Below are positions 27,208 to 35,905 of a stretch of 64,000 nucleotides of DNA, piece by piece. The first letter of the stretch is position 1. Every line of letters starts with the position of its first letter. The notes below the pieces were generated by a model that made no database searches, was not told where the DNA came from, and was given only the letters and a program-made list of their open reading frames with translations. The DNA lies in NCBI RefSeq assembly GCF_001577365.1, contig NZ_CP014513.1:3844001-3908000 (forward strand). The letters are read 5' to 3'. The position numbers and the translations under genes were made by a program. This DNA comes from Frondihabitans sp. PAMC 28766 (lineage in GTDB: Bacteria; Actinomycetota; Actinomycetes; Actinomycetales; Microbacteriaceae).

Positions 27208-29757
27208 ATGTCTGCCCAAAAAAAGAGGCCTACGTCGACCGTGGGGGCCGTGCTCGGCTTCGTCGGTTTCGCCGCCCTCGCCGGCCTGCTCGTCACGATC
27301 GGAGTGACCCCGGCTCTGGCTGTCGGCAGTGTGACGGCCTCGAGCTCGGTGGGCATCTTCCAGAGCCTCCCCGACTACATCTCGATCGGCCAGCTGCAGC
27401 AGCGCAACACGCTCTACGCCACCTCCGGCGGCAAGCAGGTGCCCTTCGCCACGCTCTATGACCAGAACCGCGTCAACCTCACGTGGGATCAAGTCTCGCC
27501 CAACCTCAAGAAGGCGGCCGTCGACGGCGAGGACCGCCGCTTCTACGAGCACGGCGGCGTCGACCTGACATCGCTGGTGCGCGCGGCGTTCGGCACGATC
27601 TCGGGCGGCTCGCTCGGCGCGGGCGGCGGTGGGTCGACGCTGACCATGCAGCTCGTCAAGAACATCCGTCTCGCGCAGGCGCAGAATGCGCCGACACTCG
27701 CCCAGCAGAAGTCGCTCGCCGCCGAGGCGACCGACACCTCGATCAGTCGCAAGCTGCAGGAGATGAAGCTCGCGATCGGCCTCGAGAAGAAGTACACCAA
27801 AGACCAGATCCTTCTGGCATACCTCAACATCGCCTATTTCGGCGATCAGGCCTACGGCGTCGAGGCGGCTGCCGAGCATTACTACAACACGACCGCCCAG
27901 AACCTCACACCGGTGCAGGCGGCCAGCCTGATCGCGATCGTGCAGTACCCCACGTCGCGCAACCTCGCGACGCCGAAGAACTACCCGGCCAACGAGGCGC
28001 GCCGCAACGTGATCCTGAAGAGCATGAACCAGCTCGGCGACCTGTCGACGCCCGACTACACGGCGGCCGTCGCGAGCAACCCCGCGAGCTACGTCAAGCT
28101 GAGCCCGCCGCGCCAGGGCTGCGCGGCGATCGCCGCCCAGTACAACGGGGCGCAGAACTTCTGCGACTACGTGCAGCGCAACGTGCAGAACTATTCGTTC
28201 TTGGGGGCGAACAAAACCCAGCGCGAGGCCAACTGGAAGACCGGCGGCTACAAGATCTACACGACGCTCAACCTCGACCTCAACAACAACGCCAAGGCGC
28301 AGATCGACTCGTACGCCCCCAACACCGAGACGCGCTTCGACCTCGGCGGCGTGGTCGACTCCATCCAGCCCGGCACCGGTCGCGTGATCGTGATGGCCCA
28401 GAACAAGAACTACACGGCGGGCTCGGGCAACTCGACGCAGACGTCGCTCAACTACTCGACCGACGAGGCCTACGGAAACTCCGGCGGATTCCAGACCGGG
28501 TCGACCTACAAGGCGTTCACGCTGGCCGACTGGCTGGCGAAGGGTCACGGGCTCGACGAAGAGGTCGACGCGACACCCCGCACCTTCGACACCTCGACGG
28601 CCTGCGGCAAGCAGGTCGGGCCGACCTACACGCCGAAGAACGACGAGGGCTACATCCGCGGCTACATGAGCGTCGAGACGGCCACCGCGCTCTCGGTGAA
28701 CGTCGCCTTCGTCGCCATGGCGCAGCAACTCGACCTCTGCGACATCCGCTCGACCGCCGAGTCGCTCGGCGTCCACCGCGCCGACGGGGCACAGCTCGAA
28801 GACAACCCGTCGTCGGTGCTCGGCACGAACTACGTCGCCCCGCTGACGATGGGCGCCGCCTACGCCGCCATCGCCGACAACGGCATGTACTGCTCGCCGA
28901 TCGTGGTCGACAAGGCCGTCGGGCCGGACGGCAAAGACCTCGGCGGCCAACCGAAGAGCTGCAAGCAGGCCATCTCGCCCGAGGTCGCGCAGGGCGTCGT
29001 CTACGCGATGAAGGGCACGCTGACGGGCGGCGGCACTGCCGTCGGCGCCGACCCCGGCAACGGCGGCCAGATGTTCGCCAAGACCGGTACGACCGACAAG
29101 GCCGACCAGATCTGGCTGATCGGCTCGACCACGGCGCTGACGACGGTCACGTGGATGGGCAACGTCGAGGGCCAGACGAGCCTGCGGCTGATGTACGGCC
29201 CGCACGGGCAGTACGCTTCGTCGCGCGCGTCGCTCTTCTACAACGTGCAGAACGCCAACAACGGCGTCTACCCGGGCGGCACCTTCACCGACCCGCCGCA
29301 GAGCGAGATCTCCGGATCGGGCGTCACGGTGCCGAGCCTCACCGGCCTCACCAGCGACCAGGCCGAGAGCGCGCTGATCAACGCCGGTCTCGGCTACTCG
29401 ATCGCCGGGACTCAGGCCTCCGCTCTGCCCCAGGGCCAAGTCACCGCCAGCGACCCCGTCGCCGGCACCAGCGTCGCGAAAGGCCAGCGCATCACCTTCT
29501 ACACCAGCGACGGCTCGCTCGCGACGACCGTGCCCACCGTCACCGGCCAGCCGCTCAAAACCGCGATCAGCGCCTTCCAGAACGCCGGATTCGACACCTC
29601 GAAGGTCACGGTGACCTACACGAAGACCGACGACAGCCAGAAGTGCGACGTGCAGTCGTCGAACCCGGCCGGTGGCAGTTCGGCCGCCAAGACAGCCGCG
29701 ATCGCTCTCAGCGTCGGCGGCGGCACCGACGGCAAAGACCCCGGGAACTGCTCGTGA
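27208..29757 (+). CDS. ponA: Class A penicillin-binding protein with PASTA domains
   Basis: Bifunctional peptidoglycan glycosyltransferase/transpeptidase. 849 residues: short cytoplasmic N-terminus, one membrane helix (about 15-38), glycosyltransferase domain with catalytic EDRRFYEHGGVD and GGSTLTMQLVKN, then the transpeptidase with SxxK S432-T-Y-K435, SxN S496-V-N498 and K625-T-G-T. Two PASTA-like repeats follow (VTVPSLTGLTSDQAESAL; TTVPTVTGQPLKTAISAF), then a Gly/Asp-rich tail. Resembles mycobacterial PonA2. It overlaps the downstream metallophosphoesterase start by four bases. Confidence 0.94.
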   Translation: MSAQKKRPTSTVGAVLGFVGFAALAGLLVTIGVTPALAVGSVTASSSVGIFQSLPDYISIGQLQQRNTLYATSGGKQVPFATLYDQNRVNLTWDQVSPNLKKAAVDGEDRRFYEHGGVDLTSLVRAAFGTISGGSLGAGGGGSTLTMQLVKNIRLAQAQNAPTLAQQKSLAAEATDTSISRKLQEMKLAIGLEKKYTKDQILLAYLNIAYFGDQAYGVEAAAEHYYNTTAQNLTPVQAASLIAIVQYPTSRNLATPKNYPANEARRNVILKSMNQLGDLSTPDYTAAVASNPASYVKLSPPRQGCAAIAAQYNGAQNFCDYVQRNVQNYSFLGANKTQREANWKTGGYKIYTTLNLDLNNNAKAQIDSYAPNTETRFDLGGVVDSIQPGTGRVIVMAQNKNYTAGSGNSTQTSLNYSTDEAYGNSGGFQTGSTYKAFTLADWLAKGHGLDEEVDATPRTFDTSTACGKQVGPTYTPKNDEGYIRGYMSVETATALSVNVAFVAMAQQLDLCDIRSTAESLGVHRADGAQLEDNPSSVLGTNYVAPLTMGAAYAAIADNGMYCSPIVVDKAVGPDGKDLGGQPKSCKQAISPEVAQGVVYAMKGTLTGGGTAVGADPGNGGQMFAKTGTTDKADQIWLIGSTTALTTVTWMGNVEGQTSLRLMYGPHGQYASSRASLFYNVQNANNGVYPGGTFTDPPQSEISGSGVTVPSLTGLTSDQAESALINAGLGYSIAGTQASALPQGQVTASDPVAGTSVAKGQRITFYTSDGSLATTVPTVTGQPLKTAISAFQNAGFDTSKVTVTYTKTDDSQKCDVQSSNPAGGSSAAKTAAIALSVGGGTDGKDPGNCS

Positions 29758-30701
29758 GCCGCCGCAGCGACACCGCCCTCGCCGGCGCGACCCTGGCCGC
29801 CCTCGGCGCGGCCGGATCGTTCGCCTACGGGGCGCTCGTCGAACGCAATCGGTTTCACGTGCGCCGCGAGACCCTCGGCATCCTGCCGGCAAGATCCCGT
29901 CCGCTCACGATCCTCCACCTGTCCGACATCCACATGGCCCCGTGGCAGACCGACAAGCAGGAGTGGATCCGCGGGCTGGCCGTGCTCGAACCCGACCTGA
30001 TCGTCAACACCGGCGACAACCTCGGCCACGTCGATGCCTACGACGCGCTCGGCTACGCGCTCGAGCCGTTCGACGGCGTGCCAGGCGTCTACGTGCACGG
30101 GTCGAACGACTACATCGCGCCGAAGTTCAAGAGCCCGCTCACGTACTTCGGCGGCCCCAGCCGGGCCGGCCAGAAGCCCGTGATGCTCGACAACGACCGA
30201 CTCACCGACTCGTTCGACGACTACGGCTGGCTCGACCTCAACAACACGGCCCGCGCCCTCGAGCTGAAGGGCTCGCGGCTCGAATTCTTCGGCGTCAACG
30301 ACGCACACCGCGGCTGGGCGAGACTCGACAAGATCCCCGGCGCTCTCGACGACCTGCGCGAGAACGTCGGCTGGCAGGACGAGGACGGCCCCCGCGCCGT
30401 CAGTATCGGCCTCACCCACGCGCCCTACCAGCGGGTGCTCAACTCGTTCGTGACCAACGGCGCCGACCTGATCTTCGCCGGCCACACCCACGGCGGCCAG
30501 GTCTGCCTGCCCGGCTACGGCGCCCTCGTCACCAACTGCGACATCCCCCGCGACCAGGTGGCCGGGCTCAGCACATGGACGCACGCCCTCCGGACGGCCG
30601 ACCTCGAGGTCTCGGCCGGCATCGGCACGTCGATCTACGCCCCGTTCCGGTTCGCCTGCCGGCCCGAGGCCGTGCTCGTGACGCTGACCGCGGGGGCGTG
30701 A
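29754..30701 (+). CDS. Membrane-anchored metallophosphoesterase
   Basis: 315 residues from GTG 29754 (GTGA overlap with the PBP gene). An N-terminal hydrophobic helix (about 8-27) is followed by the calcineurin-like phosphoesterase fold with its metal motifs: HLSDIHM, NTGDNLGH, HGSNDY and AGHTHGGQVCLPGYG. Such YkuE/Rv3683-like enzymes act on phosphoesters at the envelope, and some hydrolyse lipid-linked substrates. Coupling to a PBP suggests an envelope role, which is inference. Confidence 0.88.
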   Translation: MSRRSDTALAGATLAALGAAGSFAYGALVERNRFHVRRETLGILPARSRPLTILHLSDIHMAPWQTDKQEWIRGLAVLEPDLIVNTGDNLGHVDAYDALGYALEPFDGVPGVYVHGSNDYIAPKFKSPLTYFGGPSRAGQKPVMLDNDRLTDSFDDYGWLDLNNTARALELKGSRLEFFGVNDAHRGWARLDKIPGALDDLRENVGWQDEDGPRAVSIGLTHAPYQRVLNSFVTNGADLIFAGHTHGGQVCLPGYGALVTNCDIPRDQVAGLSTWTHALRTADLEVSAGIGTSIYAPFRFACRPEAVLVTLTAGA

Positions 30702-30783
30702 CGCGCGGCGCCCCAAAGATCGGCTAGACTTCCGGAGGTGCTTCGCACGGTCCGCTTGCGGGCCGAACGGCACCGACACACCT

Positions 30784-30857
30784 CGGGGTGTGGCGCAGCT
30801 TGGTAGCGCGCCTCGTTCGGGACGAGGAGGTCGTGGGTTCGAATCCCGCTACCCCGA
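30784..30857 (+). tRNA. tRNA-Pro (anticodon CGG)
   Basis: Cloverleaf: acceptor CGGGGTG/TACCCCG, D arm with GGTAGCGC, anticodon stem CCTCG/CGAGG with loop TTCGGGA (anticodon CGG), T arm GTGGG TTCGAAT CCCGC. 74 bases including the discriminator A; CCA not encoded. A TAGACT hexamer at 30725-30730 is a possible -10. Confidence 0.95.
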
Positions 30858-30862
30858 CGAAC

Positions 30863-30896
30863 AAATTGGCTGGGCCTGTGGGCCTGGCCAATTTTT
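30863..30896 (+). terminator. Intrinsic terminator after tRNA-Pro
   Basis: AAATTGGC (30863-30870) pairs with GCCAATTT (30887-30894), enclosing a further GGCC/GGCC stem, and ends in a run of five T. It lies five bases after the tRNA. Confidence 0.85.
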
Positions 30897-31227
30897 CGTT
30901 CCCCTTCCAGCCCGCCGTTCCGGCGGCGCGGCGGTGCCAGATAGGCTCGCTGCCGCTCGCGCCTCGCTCTGCTCGCGTGTCACGCCCGCGCCGTGCCTTC
31001 GGGAGGAGATCGCGGCGGCTTGGGGCGCTCCAGGGGTCTCAGGGGACAGCTTCTCCTCCGGACGGGACGGCCGGACGGGACGGCGGGACGGAACGGGCGG
31101 GGCGGAATCGGCCGAACGTCGGCAACGGGTGTTGTGGGTCCCCCTTTAGGGCGACCCCGGAAGTGGGGCTCGCCGGGGTGCCGCGCGGGTTCGTACGGTG
31201 GGTGCAACCACTTCTCTGGGGGAACGC
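30897..31227. other. Intergenic region, GGACGG-rich
   Basis: 331 bases without a credible gene. Bases about 31058-31110 hold several close copies of (G)GACGG(GA). A GGGGGA ribosome-binding site ends the region, ahead of the GTG at 31228. I see no riboswitch or defined promoter. Confidence 0.4.
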
Positions 31228-32133
31228 GTGAGCGAGACGATGACCGAGCGGCCGACGGCCGGGTGGTACCCCGACCCCAGCTCGCAGGCGCCGTACCGCT
31301 GGTGGGACGGCGACCGCTGGAGCACGCGCACGAGCACGCACCGCCAGGATGACACCGCGCCCACTGCCGCGCCCGCCGCCATTGCCGCAACCGCAACCGC
31401 AGCCGCACCCGCACCCGCCGGCGCCGCCGTCTCCGCGACTGCGGCCGGCACCGCCGTCTCCGCGCTGCTGCCCAGCCGCCGCAGCCTCCGTCAGGCGGGC
31501 AGCACCCCCACGATCGACGCCCCGACCGACCTCGGGCCGATGCACGCTTCGCAGCACGCGGACGTGCGACCCGCCGAGCCAGCAACCCGGCAGCCCGCCG
31601 ACGAATACACCGTCCCACTTGATCCGCAGCGTTACATCCCTCTCAACCCCCTCCGGGTCGCCGCCCCGCAGAGCCCGCAGGCCGCAGCCCCGGACTGGCA
31701 CGCCCCTGACGCCTGGGTCGCCAACAGCCCGCACGCCTCGCTCGACGACCACGCCGTCTACGGCACCGGCACCCCCTTCGTCGCAACGCTCCCGGCGGGG
31801 CACAAGCCGACCGGAGTCAACCCGTTCGCCAACCTCGGGGCCGGCTTCGCGCTGATCGGCCTGCTCTACCAGGCGGTCGTCGCGGTCTGGGGCGCGCCAC
31901 TCGCCACCAGCTGGACCGGGGTCGCCGTGGCCGTCGCCGTGCTCGCCGGGCTTCTTCTCGGGGTGCTGGGCGTGGCTCGAGCGCACCTCTTCGTCGCCGA
32001 GGGCGCACCGGCCAGACGGAGCGAGGGCGTCCTCGTGATCCTGGTGTGCCTTCTCGCGCTGGGTGCGCAGGCCCTCGTCGCGACAGGCTCCGGCCTGTCC
32101 GACCTCGCCGACCTAGGCGGGCTGCTTCCGTGA
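31228..32133 (+). CDS. DUF2510 domain membrane protein
   Basis: 301 residues from GTG 31228, preceded by GGGGGA. The N-terminal DUF2510 motif reads AGWYPDPSSQAPYRWWDGDRWS (landmarks GWYPDP and RWWDG). An Ala/Pro/Thr-rich disordered linker (about 40-190) follows, then three or four hydrophobic helices (about 200-295). DUF2510 modules occur at the N-terminus of many actinobacterial membrane proteins; function unknown. Its stop overlaps the start of a second DUF2510 gene (GTGA), suggesting a paralogous pair. Confidence 0.8.
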   Translation: MSETMTERPTAGWYPDPSSQAPYRWWDGDRWSTRTSTHRQDDTAPTAAPAAIAATATAAAPAPAGAAVSATAAGTAVSALLPSRRSLRQAGSTPTIDAPTDLGPMHASQHADVRPAEPATRQPADEYTVPLDPQRYIPLNPLRVAAPQSPQAAAPDWHAPDAWVANSPHASLDDHAVYGTGTPFVATLPAGHKPTGVNPFANLGAGFALIGLLYQAVVAVWGAPLATSWTGVAVAVAVLAGLLLGVLGVARAHLFVAEGAPARRSEGVLVILVCLLALGAQALVATGSGLSDLADLGGLLP

Positions 32134-33349
32134 CCGACACCGCGACCGAGGTGCCGACGGCAGGTTGGTACGACGACCCCAGCGGCGCGGCACCTTACCG
32201 GTGGTGGGACGGCTCGCGGTGGACGACCGACACGCTCCACGAGCGCCCAGCGACCCCCGCGGGCACCGAAGCCGCCGCAGACCCACAGCCCGACGCCAGC
32301 GGCGCCCCTGGCACCCCAGAGCGTGTTGTCGGCCCTGCCGCCGACGGCACGTTCCCGTCGCGCCGCAGCCTGCGTGAGGCCGGCAACGCCCGGGCCTCTG
32401 CCGAGACGACGTCGCGAGGCCCGTCGGCTCCTGATGCGACTCAGGCGGCAAAGGTGCACCAGGCCACCGGCCAGACGGCGCAGGATGCCACGGGCGTCGC
32501 CCGGTTCCAGGCCGTCACGGGCCCGTCGGCCCCACCGTCCAGCGACACACCCTTCACCCCGCCCACCGCGTGGGTCGCTAACGCCCCGGGGGCTCCGGCC
32601 CCTCCGGTAGTCACGTACGGCCCCGGCGCTCCCTCCGGCGCGCCCACCCGTACTGCTCGCCGGCCGGAGGGCTCGGCCCGGCCGACTGGGGCGCCGTGTC
32701 GGCCGACCGCAACCTCCCTGCCCGCTGGGCGCTGACGCTGCCGCTGCTCGCGCTCGTTCTGGTGCCGGTCTTCGTGGGGATCCGCGTGAGCGGCGTCCTC
32801 GGCGCGGCGGGCACCGCCGTCGCTCTGATCATCGACGTACTCGCTCTCGCAGCCCTGATCGCCGGGATTCCGTTCGGGATCGTCGGCCTGGTCCGCGCCG
32901 CACGCATCGCCCGCGGCGGGCAGATCGCCCGAGGCCGCCCGCACGCGATCATCGGCATCGTGATCTGCGTGCTGCTGCTGGTCGGCAACTCCGTCACGGC
33001 GGTGAGACTCCTGGACATCGGTTCGGCCGCTCAGCGCACTGCGAATCAGAGCACGTTGCCCACGGCCGGGGCGACGGCTCCCGCGCAGGCGCCCATCGGT
33101 GCGACCCCCGAGGACGGCGACGGGACGACCTCGTACGTGTACTCGCAGTCCCTCACGGAGAGCGCGATCACCTCGGCCATCGTGCAGCGGGTGCACATCA
33201 CACCCGGCAGCGTGCAGTGTCCGACCTCCGAGCTGATCGTGATCGGCACGACGTTCGACTGCAGCGTCGCTCTGCCCGCCGCCGGCACGACGAGCGTCGA
33301 GGTGACCGTGGTCTCCGACCAGGGCGAGCTCGAGATCTCGGCCGGCTGA
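32130..33349 (+). pseudogene. Second DUF2510 membrane protein with C-terminal DUF4333-like domain, frameshifted as given
   Basis: The first frame starts VTDTATEVPTAGWYDDPSG, carries the RWWDGSRWTTD motif and a long Ala/Pro/Thr linker, and would end at 32735 in a nonsense tail. Another frame, joined near 32640-32650, reads YCSPAGGLGPADWGAVSADR, then three hydrophobic helices and an extracytoplasmic domain (ITSAIVQRVHITPGSVQCP and TFDCSVALPAAG) resembling DUF4333. Adding one C to CCC at 32643-32645 joins them into about 406 residues. Alternatively the C-terminal frame could start separately at GTG 32696, but the coding-like residues upstream of that codon favour a single gene. Function unknown. 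Confidence 0.72.
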
Positions 33350-33387
33350 CCGCCGGCGCCCGCTGCTGAACCCGACGACCGACGACC

Positions 33388-33993
33388 TCAGGCCAGCACG
33401 CCGCCCGATTCGTCGAGGTAGCACGCCGCGCAGAGCGGCTCGTAGGTGACTGTGGCGCCCTCGATGGCCACCTGGTCGCCGTCGAACACGTAGCGGCCGT
33501 CGATCAGGCGCGCGTTGAACATCGCCTTTCGGCCGCAGCGGCAGATCGTCTTGAGCTCTTCGAGCGAGTGCGCGACCTCGAACAGGCGCTCGGCGCCGGC
33601 GAAGGCGCGGGTGCGGAAGTCGGTGCGGATGCCGTAAGCGAGCACGGGGATGTTCTCGAGCACTGCGACGCGCAGGAGGTCGTCGACCTGCCGCGGCGTG
33701 AAGAACTGGACCTCGTCGACCAGGAGGCAGGCCACGTCGGATCCTGTCGCCTCGACGGCACCCGCTCGTGCGGCGGTGAACACCTCGAGGAGATCGTCGG
33801 TCGGCGCCACCACGAAGTCGACGGCCCGGGTCACGCCGAGGCGCGAGACGATCGCGTCGTCACCCTTGGTGTCGGTGTCGGGCTTCGCGAGCAGCACGTT
33901 CTGGTGGCGCTCTTCGTAGTTGTAGGCGGCCTGGAGCAGCGCGGTGCTCTTGCCGGAGTTCATCGCCCCGTAGCGAAAATAGAGTTTTGCCAT
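33388..33993 (-). CDS. tdk: Thymidine kinase
   Basis: Salvage phosphorylation of thymidine to dTMP. 201 residues with P-loop GAMNSGKST (9-17), catalytic/Walker B region LVDEVQFF, the lasso segment ICRCGRKAMFNARLIDG and the zinc cysteines CRCG and CAAC. Type II (bacterial) fold. It is transcribed away from the DUF2510 pair, and its start lies 36 bases past the stop of the response-regulator gene. Confidence 0.94.
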   Translation of the reverse strand: MAKLYFRYGAMNSGKSTALLQAAYNYEERHQNVLLAKPDTDTKGDDAIVSRLGVTRAVDFVVAPTDDLLEVFTAARAGAVEATGSDVACLLVDEVQFFTPRQVDDLLRVAVLENIPVLAYGIRTDFRTRAFAGAERLFEVAHSLEELKTICRCGRKAMFNARLIDGRYVFDGDQVAIEGATVTYEPLCAACYLDESGGVLA

Positions 33994-34029
33994 TGTTGTG
34001 AGATCAGAGCTTTGCCATCGAGAGCAGCG

Positions 34030-34773
34030 CTACTGCAGGTAGCCGTCTTCGGCGGCACGCCGGATCAGTTCGGCCTTCTTCGACGCGGGGCGGTTGGCCT
34101 TGGCGTACTTCTCGCGGACGCGGCGCAGGTAGGTCTTGGCCGTCTCGTACTGCACGTTCATCTGCTGGGCGACCTCGTTGGTCGAGAAGCCGGAGACGTA
34201 CAGACGGAAGGCCTCGGCCTCGCCGGCCGACAGCTTGGGACGACTCTGGTTGGAGGCGCCGACGGGGAGCGGCCGCCAGTCGCGCTGCGGGGCGTTGTCG
34301 CGGGCGACACCCATCACCTGGCGGGCGGCGTCCATCACCTCGCGCATCGGCAGGGCCTTCGAGAGGAAGGCGCTCGCCCCCGCATCGAGAGCGCGCTCGC
34401 GCGACTCGCGCGTGTCGAGACTCGAGAGCACGACGACCTTCGCCCCGGCGGCGCGGCAGGTGCGCACGCGGGCTTCGATCGAGACGGGCTCTTTGAGTTG
34501 GAAGTCGAGGAAGACCAGGTCGGTCGGGAAGTTGTCGCTGTGCACCAGCTGCAGCCAGGTGTGCGCCGTCAGCACGAGGTCGAAGTCGTACGCGTTGACG
34601 TTGATCCAGCTCGAAAGGCTGTCGAGCAGCACCTCGTGGTCGTCGAGGATGGCCAGGCGGACGCGACGCTGAGACGGCGCCTCGGTCGAGGCGCTGTTCC
34701 ATGAGGCGACCGGCTGGGGGCGAGCACCACTCGATCGGAGGGTGCGGCTACCGTTCGGGTCAGTGCTGGTCAT
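34030..34773 (-). CDS. NarL/LuxR-type response regulator
   Basis: 247 residues. After a polar N-terminal extension of about 37, the receiver domain shows the acidic pair D44-D45, phosphoacceptor D90 (LVFLDFQLKEP), the conserved Ser (VVLSSLD) and K139. A LuxR-type helix-turn-helix follows (LSAGEAEAFRLYVSGFSTNEVAQQMNVQYETAKTYLRRVREKY as region 178-225; landmark STNEVAQQMNVQYETAKTYL). The start overlaps the upstream membrane-protein gene by 14 bases, making it the output of a three-gene signalling operon. Confidence 0.9.
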   Translation of the reverse strand: MTSTDPNGSRTLRSSGARPQPVASWNSASTEAPSQRRVRLAILDDHEVLLDSLSSWINVNAYDFDLVLTAHTWLQLVHSDNFPTDLVFLDFQLKEPVSIEARVRTCRAAGAKVVVLSSLDTRESRERALDAGASAFLSKALPMREVMDAARQVMGVARDNAPQRDWRPLPVGASNQSRPKLSAGEAEAFRLYVSGFSTNEVAQQMNVQYETAKTYLRRVREKYAKANRPASKKAELIRRAAEDGYLQ

Positions 34774-35905
34774 AAGAAAACCTTAGTGTCAGGAAGGATC
34801 CGCTCACGTCGATCTGGAGATCGTGGAAGAGGATGCGGAGGACGGCGAGATAGGACGCGTAGTGCTGCCGGATGGCGACGTCGGCGGAGGCGCTCTCGAC
34901 TCGCACGAGAGCGCGGACGAACGGGGCATCGTCGTGCAGGACGATGCCGAGGCTCGACGCCCGGGTATCGGGGTCGACCGCGATGGCGTTCACGACGGCG
35001 CGGAGAGCCGTGCGCTGATCGCCGTTCATCTGCTCGGCCAGGTGCGAGCGGTCGATCACGGTGCCGCTCTGCCCGAGGGGGCACACGTCGATCAGCACCT
35101 GCTCGAGCCAGGAGCGATCCGACTCGTCGACGATGCGCTGGCGGATGCCCGTGGCGACCTCGGAGGCGCGAAGACGATCGACCTCGGTGGTCTCGCCCCG
35201 CTCGAGCAGGTCGGTGAAGAACGGGACGACCTCGCGGTTGAGCCCGGTGACACGATCCTGCTGCACCGACCGGGCGATCACGGGGCGCATCTCGCGGGCG
35301 CTCTCGACGGTCATCGACGAGGCTCGCTCGAGCCACTGGCTCACAAGAGTGACGAAGGTGGTCGAGTAGATCGTGCTGGCCGCACCGAGGGCCACGAGCG
35401 GAGTGGTGCCCACCACGACGAAGAGGAGGCTCGGCGCGGCAGCCGTGAAGTAGGGCGCCTCGAGGGCGACGACGACGATCGAGACGACCGATGCCACGGC
35501 TGTGGCTGCGACGATGTCGCGACCGGGACGGAAGGGCGCGCAGGCCAAGAGCAGCAGGCCCACGACCGTGCTGCCCCAGTCGTCGCGGATGATCGAGTCG
35601 TGCCCGTAGCTCGCGGCGGCCTCGAGCACCATGCCGAGGCAGCCGCACGCCATGAGGACGACGAAGGAGCGCCGGGTGAACGGCGCGCGGAAGGCATTCG
35701 AGGCCAGGATCATGACGAGCGCCCCGACGGCCGCGACGACCACCGCGACGACCGCGAGCGCCGTGTTCGTGCCGGGGTCGTGACCGGTCGCGGCCCGGCC
35801 CACGGCAAGAGCGACGGCGAAGAGCGCGATGACGACGGCGACCGGGCGCTGATTGAGAACGCCCAGGGGGTCGGCCTGCTGAGCTGTCGCCTCGCGATCG
35901 CTCAC
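34760..35905 (-). CDS. Kinase-like polytopic membrane protein lacking catalytic motifs
   Basis: 381 residues from GTG 35905, which overlaps the kinase stop by four bases. About six membrane helices (20-205) are followed by a cytoplasmic helical region (SMTVESAREMRPVIARSV, then GLNREVVPFFTDLLERGETT) that sits where a histidine kinase would have its dimerisation helices, and a C-terminal alpha/beta part. I find no phosphorylatable His in the helix, no N box and no glycine-rich ATP lid. It therefore looks like a degenerate partner kinase or sensor subunit. Role inferred from its place between kinase and regulator. Confidence 0.7.
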   Translation of the reverse strand: MSDREATAQQADPLGVLNQRPVAVVIALFAVALAVGRAATGHDPGTNTALAVVAVVVAAVGALVMILASNAFRAPFTRRSFVVLMACGCLGMVLEAAASYGHDSIIRDDWGSTVVGLLLLACAPFRPGRDIVAATAVASVVSIVVVALEAPYFTAAAPSLLFVVVGTTPLVALGAASTIYSTTFVTLVSQWLERASSMTVESAREMRPVIARSVQQDRVTGLNREVVPFFTDLLERGETTEVDRLRASEVATGIRQRIVDESDRSWLEQVLIDVCPLGQSGTVIDRSHLAEQMNGDQRTALRAVVNAIAVDPDTRASSLGIVLHDDAPFVRALVRVESASADVAIRQHYASYLAVLRILFHDLQIDVSGSFLTLRFSYDQH

